The position numbers and the translations under genes were made by a program. Under the pieces are notes generated by a model. The model was not told the origin of the DNA, did no database searches, and was given only the letters and a program-made list of their open reading frames with translations. Positions 1-5,070 of a stretch of 5,268 nucleotides of DNA are shown one piece after another (position 1 is the stretch's first letter; every line of letters starts with the position of its first letter). Origin of the DNA: Candidatus Woesearchaeota archaeon (lineage in GTDB: Archaea > Nanobdellota > Nanobdellia > Woesearchaeales > ARS49); NCBI GenBank assembly GCA_023261345.1, contig JAHFPE010000070.1, forward strand, positions 1 to 5,268. The letters run 5' to 3'.

Positions 1-654
1 TACTTCTGAAAACCCTTTTTTATCAAAGAGCAATGGGAGAAACTCAGCGAGTGTTTCATCATCATAGTTGAAATCCCCTTGAACAATCATGCAGGCACTC
101 GGTGCTCCCATAGTTGTGATGACATTTTTTCGCATGTTTTTAGTTGCTTTGCTCAAAGGATCAATACCATACCAAGCGCAGGGGACAAGGTGCAAATTAA
201 TAATGTCTAAAGTTTTGCCATAAACATCAATTGTTGTTCTTGCAAGTCCTTTATCGTTGGAAGTTCGTTTTTCTCCGTCAAGTGTTCGACTAAATTTCGG
301 GTTTTCTAATTGATGATAGGTGTGTTCTTTTATTGGAAATCGGGAAAGGATTCCAAGACAGAGTTTTTTCCGGTTTTCAAGATGTGAGTTTGCGTATGGA
401 TCAACTCTGAATTCATATCCAAAAGCGTTTGCAAGACATTCTACTTGATCAAGGGCTTCATCTTGGTGTGCTTCTTGGAATGTGATGATCTCAGGTCGTT
501 GTATGTTTTTTCCTTTTCTAAAATCGAGAATATTGAGTATGTGTTCAAGATCATGAACGCAATATGATTTAATTTCATGAGAATCTGAAGAAGGCTGTCT
601 TCTGAGCCCACCACCAATATTCCATTGGAGTGTTCGGAACGTTCTCTTCGTCAT
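1..654 (-). CDS. EEP (DNase I-like) family phosphoesterase, N-terminal 218 residues, cut by window edge
   Basis: The frame is open from the ATG at 654 down to base 1 without a stop, so 218 residues are visible and the C-terminus is outside. The motif order is that of the endonuclease/exonuclease/phosphatase fold: LQWNI near residues 9-13 with the metal-site Asn at 12, ITFQE at 57-61 with the catalytic Glu at 61, LGILSRFPI at 100-108, IINLHL at 151-156 with His 155, and QGDFNYD at 192-198 with Asp 194 and Asn 196. The second catalytic His (usually in an SDH motif near the C-terminus) would lie beyond the edge. The family hydrolyses phosphodiester or phosphomonoester bonds in nucleic acids, lipids or inositol phosphates with a divalent metal; the substrate cannot be told here. 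No signal peptide is visible, so a cytoplasmic enzyme is expected. The start is supported by a TATA-like box about 25 bases upstream, giving a leaderless mRNA. Family assignment is firm, substrate unknown. Confidence 0.88.
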   Translation of the reverse strand, partial: MTKRTFRTLQWNIGGGLRRQPSSDSHEIKSYCVHDLEHILNILDFRKGKNIQRPEIITFQEAHQDEALDQVECLANAFGYEFRVDPYANSHLENRKKLCLGILSRFPIKEHTYHQLENPKFSRTLDGEKRTSNDKGLARTTIDVYGKTLDIINLHLVPCAWYGIDPLSKATKNMRKNVITTMGAPSACMIVQGDFNYDDETLAEFLPLLFDKKGFSEV

Positions 655-675
655 AGCGCTGGTGTTTAGGTGCTT

Positions 676-683
676 TTTATAAA
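676..683 (-). promoter_or_regulatory. TATA box of the EEP gene
   Basis: The palindrome TTTATAAA is centred about 25 bases upstream of the ATG at 654, the spacing at which archaeal transcription starts on or next to the A of the start codon. No purine-rich ribosome site lies between. Because the box is palindromic it could also fire rightward, with a start near 706-709, just at the ATG of the doubtful 41-codon frame. Confidence 0.55.
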
Positions 684-708
684 GATAACATTCACGAGTT
701 CGTTCTCC

Positions 709-834
709 ATGAGTCACTCAGTGAATGCTAAAACAAACACCCGAAGAGTAGTCGTCGTAATTGAAGATTCTTCTGTGAGCGAGCAGTTGCGAGCGATTTG
801 CGAAATCTTATATTTTATAAATAAAAGCTTTTGA
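709..834 (+). CDS. Doubtful 41-residue ORF, receiver-like start
   Basis: This is an ATG-to-TGA frame of 41 codons, not recognised as a known family. Residues 12-33 (RRVVVVIEDSS followed by SVSEQLRAICEIL) look like the first beta strand, acidic pair and first helix of a response-regulator receiver domain, but nothing follows that would complete one. A TATA-like palindrome centred 29 bases before the ATG could drive it as a leaderless message. Against it: no ribosome site, and its last codons contain the TATA box of the next gene (814-821). It may be a small protein, a remnant of a truncated receiver gene, or chance. Codon choice is not obviously abnormal. Confidence 0.25.
   Translation: MSHSVNAKTNTRRVVVVIEDSSVSEQLRAICEILYFINKSF
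814..821 (+). promoter_or_regulatory. TATA box of the zinc-ribbon gene
   Basis: TTTATAAA, the same 8-mer as at 676-683, sits centred about 50 bases before the ATG at 868. A start some 26 bases downstream, near 844, would give a leader of about 24 bases that includes the GGTGAT ribosome site at 859-864. Confidence 0.5.
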
Positions 835-867
835 ATACCAGCATGTGAATGAAAATACGGTGATTCT

Positions 868-1077
868 ATGCAGGCAATACGATACTTCGACAGCGTCCAA
901 CTTCTTGAGCCGCATTGCGGTAAGTGTCAGCAAAAAATAGATTTTGGAATAACTACTGTTTGGGATGATGCGCTGCAAAGTCAGAAGTGCAAGGGTTGCG
1001 GAACAAAGGTCGGTCAAACTGATGTGATTGTACCGCACGAACAAAGAAGTTCGCAGTTGCATATTAAGGCGGCGTAA
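868..1077 (+). CDS. Small zinc-ribbon protein of unknown function (69 residues)
   Basis: The protein has two CxxC knuckles: CGKC at residues 17-20 and CKGC at 41-44, separated by 20 residues, the spacing of a single zinc ribbon binding one Zn2+. Residues 1-16 and 45-69 are short flanking arms with no membrane segment. Zinc ribbons of this size in archaea occur in ribosomal, transcription and RNA-processing proteins, but no family signature beyond the ribbon is visible and I do not assign a function. The start is well supported by GGTGAT at 859-864, an exact match to the archaeal anti-Shine-Dalgarno, with a TATA box further upstream. It converges on tsaD with 74 bases between the stops; that gap holds only a T-rich stretch near 1123-1133 that could end transcription. 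An 84-codon frame on the opposite strand overlaps it but lacks any support. Confidence 0.75.
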   Translation: MQAIRYFDSVQLLEPHCGKCQQKIDFGITTVWDDALQSQKCKGCGTKVGQTDVIVPHEQRSSQLHIKAA

Positions 1078-1151
1078 AATTTAACTATAACGTAGAACTG
1101 TCCGCTAGAAAAATCGCATGATTACTTTCTTTCATGTGCAATATTGAGCCA

Positions 1152-2126
1152 TTACCAAGTTACATCCACATCATCAGTTCTCTCATACGGCCGAATATCT
1201 GCTAGTTCAGGATTATCCACTCTGCCTGATTTGTTTTCTAAGATTCCTTGCCATGCAATCATTGCGCCTTGGTCTCCTGAAAATTCTAGGGGAACTGCTG
1301 CGAATGTTGCGCCTCGTTCTTTACACATAATTTGCAGCATGTTGCACAGTCGTTTGTTTGCAGCAACTCCACCGACGAGTAAAAGTGTTTTTTTCTCCGT
1401 GTGACTTAGTGCGCGTTCAGCGATTTCTGTGAGCATTGCAAAGCATGTTTCTTGCATGCTAAAACAAACATCCGATAATGGAGTTCCTTCTTTTAGCAAT
1501 CGCTGTGCTTTTGTGACTATTCCTGAAAAGCTCACATCCATTCCTTTGACTGCGTATGGTAGTTCAATGTAGGTTCCGCCTTCGCTTTTTTTTTCAAGTT
1601 CTGCTCCTGCGGGAAATCCAAGGTTGGCAGCTCTTCCGAATTTGTCTAGTGCGTTTCCAAGGCCAATGTCAAGTGTTTCGCCAAAGACGCGTAGTCGTTT
1701 TCCTGCGAGCGCGATTATTTGTGTATTAACTCCTGATACATATACGTACAAGGGATGTTGCGTTTTGCAAAGTAGATCGCCGATCGTGAGATGTGCCACG
1801 CAGTGGTTTATTCCAATAAGGGGTATGTTTTCTTGTTTTGAAAGGCGAACTGCTTCATCTCTTCCAACGCGTAAGCAAGGTGGAAGTCCGGGACCTGCGC
1901 TATAGGAAATGAGGTTGATGTTGTTCAAAGAAACTTTTGCTGCCTCAAGTGCTTTATGTAAAATTTTATTCGCAACTTCACGATGATGTTTTGCCACTTC
2001 AGCAGGAATCATTCCGCCTTTTATCGAAGTGACACTTTCTTTTAAATTTGCAAGAATTGTCCCGTTCCAGCGAACTATGCCTACACCAAATGTGTGAGCA
2101 GTACTTTCTATTCCAAGACAAATCAT
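1152..2126 (-). CDS. tsaD: tRNA N6-threonylcarbamoyladenosine synthase TsaD (Kae1)
   Basis: This is the catalytic subunit of the KEOPS complex, which transfers threonylcarbamoyl from threonylcarbamoyl-AMP to A37 of ANN-decoding tRNAs. The 324-residue length fits archaeal Kae1 without a Bud32 kinase fusion. Visible landmarks are LGIESTAHTFGVG (4-16), KGGMIPAEVAKHH (36-48), GPGLPPCLRVG (78-88), NHCVAHL with metal ligands His 108 and His 112, SGVNTQ (131-136), GETLDIGLGNALDKFGR (149-165), KGMDVSFSGI (194-203), GGVAANKRL (252-260) and GDQGAMIAW (284-292) with metal ligand Asp 285. The frame stays open upstream to 2207, but homology begins at MICLGIES and a TATA box lies 27 bases before that ATG, so I place the start at 2126. 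Oddities: SGGNT reads SGVNT, DNGAMI reads DQGAMI and PGLGP reads PGLPP. All three metal ligands remain, so I expect an active enzyme. A Bud32 gene is not in the window. Confidence 0.95.
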   Translation of the reverse strand: MICLGIESTAHTFGVGIVRWNGTILANLKESVTSIKGGMIPAEVAKHHREVANKILHKALEAAKVSLNNINLISYSAGPGLPPCLRVGRDEAVRLSKQENIPLIGINHCVAHLTIGDLLCKTQHPLYVYVSGVNTQIIALAGKRLRVFGETLDIGLGNALDKFGRAANLGFPAGAELEKKSEGGTYIELPYAVKGMDVSFSGIVTKAQRLLKEGTPLSDVCFSMQETCFAMLTEIAERALSHTEKKTLLLVGGVAANKRLCNMLQIMCKERGATFAAVPLEFSGDQGAMIAWQGILENKSGRVDNPELADIRPYERTDDVDVTW

Positions 2127-2149
2127 GAATAAAAAAGGCAGCGTCCCCT

Positions 2150-2157
2150 TTTTAAAA
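2150..2157 (-). promoter_or_regulatory. TATA box of tsaD (with G-rich BRE side)
   Basis: On the minus strand TTTTAAAA is centred about 27 bases before the ATG at 2126 and is preceded by a run of Gs, acceptable as the purine BRE element. The expected transcription start falls on the ATG, giving a leaderless message. This placement rejects the longer 351-codon frame, whose extra 27 codons would span the promoter. Confidence 0.6.
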
Positions 2158-2219
2158 CCCCCTAATTTCCGGCCACAAGAAAAACGCAAGTTAGTACCTA
2201 GTCCCAATTCCTACAGAGG

Positions 2220-2262
2220 AAACGCCAGAGGTATGTTTGTTTATGAGAGTCCTCTGGCGTTT
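2220..2262. repeat. Perfect 12-bp inverted repeat with 19-base loop
   Basis: AAACGCCAGAGG at 2220-2231 pairs without mismatch with CCTCTGGCGTTT at 2251-2262 around a 19-base A/T-rich loop. On the + strand the right arm runs into a T-rich stretch (TTTTCTTTT, 2260-2268), like an intrinsic terminator reading rightward. On the - strand it lies about 97 bases after the stop of the membrane-protein gene and about 95 bases before the tsaD start, but no T run follows in that direction. Nearby CAGAGGAA copies at 2214-2221 and 2280-2287 echo the arm. It could be a terminator, the 3' end of a small RNA, or an operator; the sequence does not decide. Confidence 0.7.
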
Positions 2263-2358
2263 TCTTTTGGAACAATGTTCAGAGGAATGAATCGCAGTTG
2301 CAAGGTCCAATAAACATCGTCGTATTTTTTTATTGCTATATGGTATTGGAAATCTTAA

Positions 2359-2676
2359 TCACTTACGTTCTGATTCTTCTTTTCCTGCTTGTGTTTCAAT
2401 AATTATTTCAACGCAACTTTCGAGATTTGTTTCTTCTTTTTCTAGGAGTTTTTTTTGAACGTTTACTGAAGTTCCAGATTGCAGTACTGGTCTTTTCTGA
2501 TCGTTACAATGTGTGTCATACGCCCAGTATGCTGCGAGTGCTGCAGAGCAAGTTATCGCAACAATTGCACCATAGATGAGTCCGTTCTCAAGTTGCATTC
2601 CTAGTCCTTTGTATCTTATTGTATTATCTTTTCTACCTTGAGATCCCGGTTGCTTGTACATTCTAAATTGATCCAT
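2359..2676 (-). CDS. Small single-pass membrane protein, unknown function (105 residues)
   Basis: Not recognised. Residues 1-31 are polar and basic, residues about 32-53 (GLIYGAIVAITCSAALAAYW and on) form one hydrophobic helix, and residues 56-105 are hydrophilic with many Lys and Glu, including a Glu/Lys-rich stretch at 75-86 and a charged tail EESERK. Three Cys are present: residue 43 in the helix, 57 just after it, and 88. The basic N-terminal segment favours N-inside topology with the charged tail outside. A GTG three codons upstream (2685) lies inside the ribosome site, so I choose the ATG at 2676, preceded by GAGGTG with 6 bases between. A TATA box at 2744-2752 gives a leader of about 46 bases. 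It is divergent from the dph2-like operon and alone in its transcription unit as far as can be seen. Confidence 0.65.
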   Translation of the reverse strand: MDQFRMYKQPGSQGRKDNTIRYKGLGMQLENGLIYGAIVAITCSAALAAYWAYDTHCNDQKRPVLQSGTSVNVQKKLLEKEETNLESCVEIIIETQAGKEESERK

Positions 2677-2682
2677 GTTTTT

Positions 2683-2688
2683 CACCTC
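2683..2688 (-). promoter_or_regulatory. Shine-Dalgarno site that fixes the start at 2676
   Basis: GAGGTG (AGAGGTGA extended) on the minus strand is a near-complete complement of the archaeal 16S 3' end, 6 bases before the ATG at 2676. It overlaps the GTG at 2685-2683, which therefore cannot be the real start. Confidence 0.7.
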
Positions 2689-2743
2689 TCGTTATTTCTT
2701 GATAGGATATTTATGAAATCTACATGGTGAAATACAGACCACG

Positions 2744-2752
2744 TATATAAAT
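2744..2752 (-). promoter_or_regulatory. TATA box of the small membrane-protein gene
   Basis: ATTTATATA on the minus strand, centred at 2748, would start transcription near 2722 and leave a leader of about 46 bases holding the strong ribosome site. Confidence 0.5.
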
Positions 2753-2830
2753 CTATCGTTACTTGTGAGTGACTATCGTGCGGTTTAAGGGAATGTTCTT
2801 TTTTTTGAACCTTTGAACTGTGCGGCATGC

Positions 2831-2837
2831 TTTTAAA
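2831..2837 (+). promoter_or_regulatory. TATA box of the dph2-like operon
   Basis: TTTTAAA centred at 2834 lies 26 bases before the ATG at 2860, predicting a leaderless message starting at that codon. It sits just inside an upstream in-frame ATG (2827), which argues that the longer frame is not used. A second, weaker TTTAAG element at 2784-2789 could serve the 2827 start, so the choice is likely but not certain. Confidence 0.5.
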
Positions 2838-2859
2838 CTCGTTCACACTTCATTATTGT

Positions 2860-3534
2860 ATGCGCATCGCATTTATTCACGCAAAAAGCAACGCAGAGGT
2901 AAGATTGCCAGATGATATACTTCAACGTTTACCTAACAAGATTGGCATTGTAACAACAGTGCAGCACTTACATAAAATTGCACAGGTGCGAAATCAGCTT
3001 CCAAATTCGATTATGGCAGGACAAGTGCTTGGGTGTAGAGCAGATGCTGCGCGTCTTTTAAGTAAAAAGCTCGATGCGTTTTTGTATGTGGGGAGTGGTG
3101 AGTTTCATCCAATTGAAGTTGCATTAGTGAGCAGGAGACCCGTATTTTGTTGGAATCCACTAACGCAAAAATTCGGCGAGCTTGATCCTGTAACAATACA
3201 AAAATATCAAAAAAGAGTTATTGGTGCAATTAACAAGTTTTATCACGCAAAAAATGTTGGTGTTCTCGTGAGCACAAAACGAGGACAGAACAATAACATG
3301 ATAACATCTCCAACATTACGAAACAAGCTTGATCCAGTGAATCAAATACTAGAGAGAAATGATGGGAAAAAATATTATTTGTTTGCGTTTAACACTCTTG
3401 ATAGAAATGAGCTTGAGAATTATCCATTTATTGATGTGTGGTTGAATCTTGCGTGCAGCAGAATCTTTGATGATGACATGAAAAATCTAGTTAATTGGCA
3501 GGATATCGTGCGTCATGAGGCAGTGCATGAATAA
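2860..3534 (+). CDS. Dph2-like diphthamide synthase homologue lacking the N-terminal domain
   Basis: Dph2 is a [4Fe-4S] radical enzyme that transfers the 3-amino-3-carboxypropyl group of S-adenosylmethionine to a His of elongation factor 2, the first step of diphthamide synthesis. Hallmarks here are VGIVTTVQHLH-like sequence at residues 28-38, GQVLGCRADAA at 54-64, DAFLYVGSGEFHPIEVAL at 72-89, and WLNLACSR at 194-201 near the C-terminus. At 224 residues it is about 100 short of full archaeal Dph2 and starts directly at what is the second of three related domains, so the first cluster Cys is absent. Cys 59 and Cys 199 match the second and third cluster positions; the only other Cys is 97 (PVFCWNP). 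The start at 2860 fits the TATA spacing; an ATG at 2827 would add 11 residues without homology. It may be a divergent synthase, a partner of another subunit, or a protein with a changed role. First gene of a three-gene unit. Confidence 0.8.
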   Translation: MRIAFIHAKSNAEVRLPDDILQRLPNKIGIVTTVQHLHKIAQVRNQLPNSIMAGQVLGCRADAARLLSKKLDAFLYVGSGEFHPIEVALVSRRPVFCWNPLTQKFGELDPVTIQKYQKRVIGAINKFYHAKNVGVLVSTKRGQNNNMITSPTLRNKLDPVNQILERNDGKKYYLFAFNTLDRNELENYPFIDVWLNLACSRIFDDDMKNLVNWQDIVRHEAVHE

Positions 3535-3778
3535 CAACTCTCGACTTGTTGCGATATGTCTTGCCGCAGGGCTTTCGCTTTTCTTGAAAGGTTGCGGAAC
3601 AGAAAAGTATGTGCCCTCTCGTTACGCTCCTGATGATATGTGCGACTTAAGAATTAATGATCTTGAGATAATGGAAGTTGGAGAAGAAAAAACGTATCAA
3701 CCAGAAGATCCGCCTACTGCATTTCAGCGTCTTTTCTACACCACACAATACTACATACGACGGTTGGGTGGAAGATGA
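3527..3778 (+). CDS. Small putative lipoprotein, unknown function (83 residues)
   Basis: Not recognised beyond its signal. Residues 7-20 (LVAICLAAGLSLFL) form a short hydrophobic core after a polar N-terminus with Arg 6, followed by LKGC ending at Cys 23. That is lipobox-like, though Lys at -2 is unusual, so lipid attachment is likely rather than sure. The remaining 60 residues are hydrophilic, with acidic stretches (DDMCDLRINDLEIMEVGEE) and an aromatic, basic tail. The start codon lies within the last codons of the dph2-like gene, an 8-base overlap, and is preceded by GAGG at 3517-3520 with 6 bases between. An in-frame ATG at 3515 would sit on that ribosome site and add only four residues. 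It shares ATGA with the next gene, so the two are almost certainly translated from one message and may work together at the membrane. Confidence 0.62.
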   Translation: MNNNSRLVAICLAAGLSLFLKGCGTEKYVPSRYAPDDMCDLRINDLEIMEVGEEKTYQPEDPPTAFQRLFYTTQYYIRRLGGR

Positions 3779-4191
3779 AGGCAGTTTTTTTTCTTAGCAT
3801 ACTCTTTTTGGTATTTCTTCTTGTTGCATGCGAGCAACCTAGCGTGAGAATCAATGATCACACGTTCGCACTTGAGTTTGCGAAAACTCCGGAGGAATGG
3901 GAGCGTGGGCTGCAGCACAGAACGTTTCTGTCATCTGATAAAGGAATGCTGTTTGTGTTTCCTTTTGAAAAGCAGCAATTGTTTTGGATGAAAGACACTT
4001 TGATTCCGTTGGACATGATGTTCATTTCAAATAATGGAACAATCACTGCACTCTACGAAAATGTTCCTCCTTGTGTCACAGAGCCTTGTAGTACGTATGC
4101 AGGAATGGGGAAGTATGTGTTAGAAGTGAATGCAGGTACTGCAAATGCGCAGGGCATAAAAGTAGGCGATTTGGTTGAAATCAGAATCTAA
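3775..4191 (+). CDS. DUF192 family putative lipoprotein (138 residues)
   Basis: Residues 1-18 are a hydrophobic signal (MKAVFFLSILFLVFLLVA) with a good lipobox LVAC, Cys 19 being the likely lipid-modified residue, so the mature domain should sit outside the cytoplasm. The rest is one complete DUF192 domain: ALEFAKTPEEWERGLQHRTFL (32-52), GMLFVFPF (57-64), FWMKDTLIPLDMMFI (70-84), the PPCVTEPCSTY segment (98-108) with two Cys that could form a disulfide, and YVLEVNAG ending in KVGD (114-132). DUF192 has no established biochemical function; it is widespread in bacteria and archaea, often exported. GGGTGG at 3766-3771 is a strong ribosome site and the start overlaps the previous stop as ATGA. 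It is the last gene of the operon; the stop is followed after 64 bases by the convergent PAC2 stop. Confidence 0.88.
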   Translation: MKAVFFLSILFLVFLLVACEQPSVRINDHTFALEFAKTPEEWERGLQHRTFLSSDKGMLFVFPFEKQQLFWMKDTLIPLDMMFISNNGTITALYENVPPCVTEPCSTYAGMGKYVLEVNAGTANAQGIKVGDLVEIRI

Positions 4192-4255
4192 ACCTTCGCG
4201 AGTTCGCGGATAACTAATTCCCATTCGGCAAATTTTATTTCAGATTTCTCGAATC
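4192..4255. other. Convergent intergenic spacer, possible terminator
   Basis: This spacer separates the stops of the DUF192 gene and the PAC2 gene. Next to the DUF192 stop is TTCGCG repeated after two bases (4196-4209), able to form only a 4-6 bp weak stem with a 4-base loop. Further on the + strand is T-rich (AAATTTTATTTC, near 4230-4241), which could stop archaeal RNA polymerase reading rightward. No T run is seen for the leftward direction. Evidence for a terminator is modest. Confidence 0.3.
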
Positions 4256-4999
4256 TCACCCGACATAATTCGTATCCGCTTTAGACAATAATTCTTTTGT
4301 TCTATTCTGATGATCGATAACTCCTTTGAGTCGCTCTTCGAATTGTTGTGCTTGCTTGAGTAGTGGTTCGTATGGCACGTCAAGATGCAGATACTTGTCA
4401 AGTGTTTCAATGACTTTTGCTGCAGCTTTACTATCAGGAAGTCCAGAATGTGTCTCGGTAAATATGCACGTGAGTGGAATTTTTTCTTCCGGAGCTTTAA
4501 GTAGAAGTGCGCCTGTGCTTCCGATAATGATTCCTTCATCAAGACATTTGAGTCCGTACTTTTGAAGTTCTGTTATTGGGGTTTTGCTCGTGCAGTAATA
4601 GAATGCTTTTGGTTCTTGGGGTATTTCTTGTGAGCCAACTCCTTCAACTGAAATGAGTTCTCGTACTTGTAATTGTTTGCATACATCGATGATGAGGTCT
4701 GCTGCTGCATATTCCATTCCTGCAACATTAGTGATGCTGTGGATGATAACGAGGTTGTATTTTTTGTTATAAAATACTCCGACAGGATCTACGAGTTTGC
4801 AGTTGTGTATGGCAACTGCAGCTGGGCTCACAGGAAAGTAGAACTTGCCGATTTGTTCGCACTTGAGATGCTCAACGAGAAATCCAGTTGCAATTGTGGC
4901 AACAAGACCAAACCCTGGAAATCCTTCTATTATTTTGCATCCTTTTGGTTTTTTTGTGAGTGTGATGTGTAAGTCTTTTGGAAGTAGTTTATCTTGCAT
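4256..4999 (-). CDS. PAC2 family protein (proteasome assembly chaperone-like, 247 residues)
   Basis: The family includes eukaryotic PAC2/Add66 and archaeal PbaA/PbaB, which bind proteasome alpha subunits or related assemblies. Signatures: KIIEGFPGFGLVATIA at residues 22-37, the nucleoside-phosphorylase-like core with LVIIHS (83-88) and ELISVEGVGS (114-123), IIIGSTGALLL at 157-167, and TETHSGLPDSKAAAKVIETL at 181-200. A C-terminal helix follows from about 212 to 241. The protein ends NYVG; this resembles but does not equal the HbYX tail (hydrophobic-Tyr-any residue at the very end) that proteasome regulators use for docking. The frame is open up to 5077, but the family sequence starts near MQDKLLP, and GAGG at 5005-5008 lies 5 bases before the ATG at 4999, fixing the start. 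No export signal, so cytoplasmic. Single gene in its unit, convergent with the dph2-like operon. Family firm, client protein unknown. Confidence 0.88.
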   Translation of the reverse strand: MQDKLLPKDLHITLTKKPKGCKIIEGFPGFGLVATIATGFLVEHLKCEQIGKFYFPVSPAAVAIHNCKLVDPVGVFYNKKYNLVIIHSITNVAGMEYAAADLIIDVCKQLQVRELISVEGVGSQEIPQEPKAFYYCTSKTPITELQKYGLKCLDEGIIIGSTGALLLKAPEEKIPLTCIFTETHSGLPDSKAAAKVIETLDKYLHLDVPYEPLLKQAQQFEERLKGVIDHQNRTKELLSKADTNYVG

Positions 5000-5004
5000 A
5001 ATGG

Positions 5005-5008
5005 CCTC
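5005..5008 (-). promoter_or_regulatory. Shine-Dalgarno site fixing the PAC2 start at 4999
   Basis: GAGG on the minus strand, 5 bases before the ATG. The longer frame starting at 5077 would translate through both this site and the promoter, so it is rejected. Confidence 0.55.
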
Positions 5009-5044
5009 GTTTTCTTTTTTCTTAATAGGTGTTCGTGGGGCTTG

Positions 5045-5051
5045 TATAAAA
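5045..5051 (-). promoter_or_regulatory. TATA box of the PAC2 gene
   Basis: TTTTATA on the minus strand, centred at 5048, predicts a start near 5023 and a leader of about 24 bases containing the GAGG site. Confidence 0.5.
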
Positions 5052-5063
5052 GCTTTCCGAATC

Positions 5064-5070
5064 TTTAAAA
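5064..5070 (+). promoter_or_regulatory. TATA box of the right-edge gene
   Basis: TTTAAAA centred at 5067 lies 29 bases before the ATG at 5096, so the message would be leaderless or have a leader of a few bases. Its centre is only 19 bp from that of the divergent PAC2 TATA box, so the two promoters may compete for initiation factors. Confidence 0.5.

Noticed and set aside
808..1062. 84-codon minus-strand frame opposite the zinc-ribbon gene
   Set aside because: No promoter, ribosome site or family signature; the opposite strand has paired CxxC motifs and an ideal start region.
2127..2207. Upstream extension of tsaD by 27 codons
   Set aside because: TsaD homology starts at MICLGIES (2126), and the extension covers the TATA box and G-rich BRE at the correct leaderless spacing.
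2180..2270. tRNA or box C/D RNA in the hairpin region
   Set aside because: No cloverleaf arms, no T-loop GTTC-type consensus in place, and no convincing RTGATGA/CTGA box pair.
2125..2313. 62-codon plus-strand frame across the tsaD upstream spacer
   Set aside because: Its start lies on the tsaD start codon, no ribosome site precedes it, and it reads through the hairpin with a composition unlike a protein.
712..2774. Shared 9-mer AGTCACTCA at 712-720 and, inverted, at 2766-2774, both near promoters
   Set aside because: Many 9-base matches are expected by chance in 5 kb on two strands; only two copies and different positions relative to the promoters.
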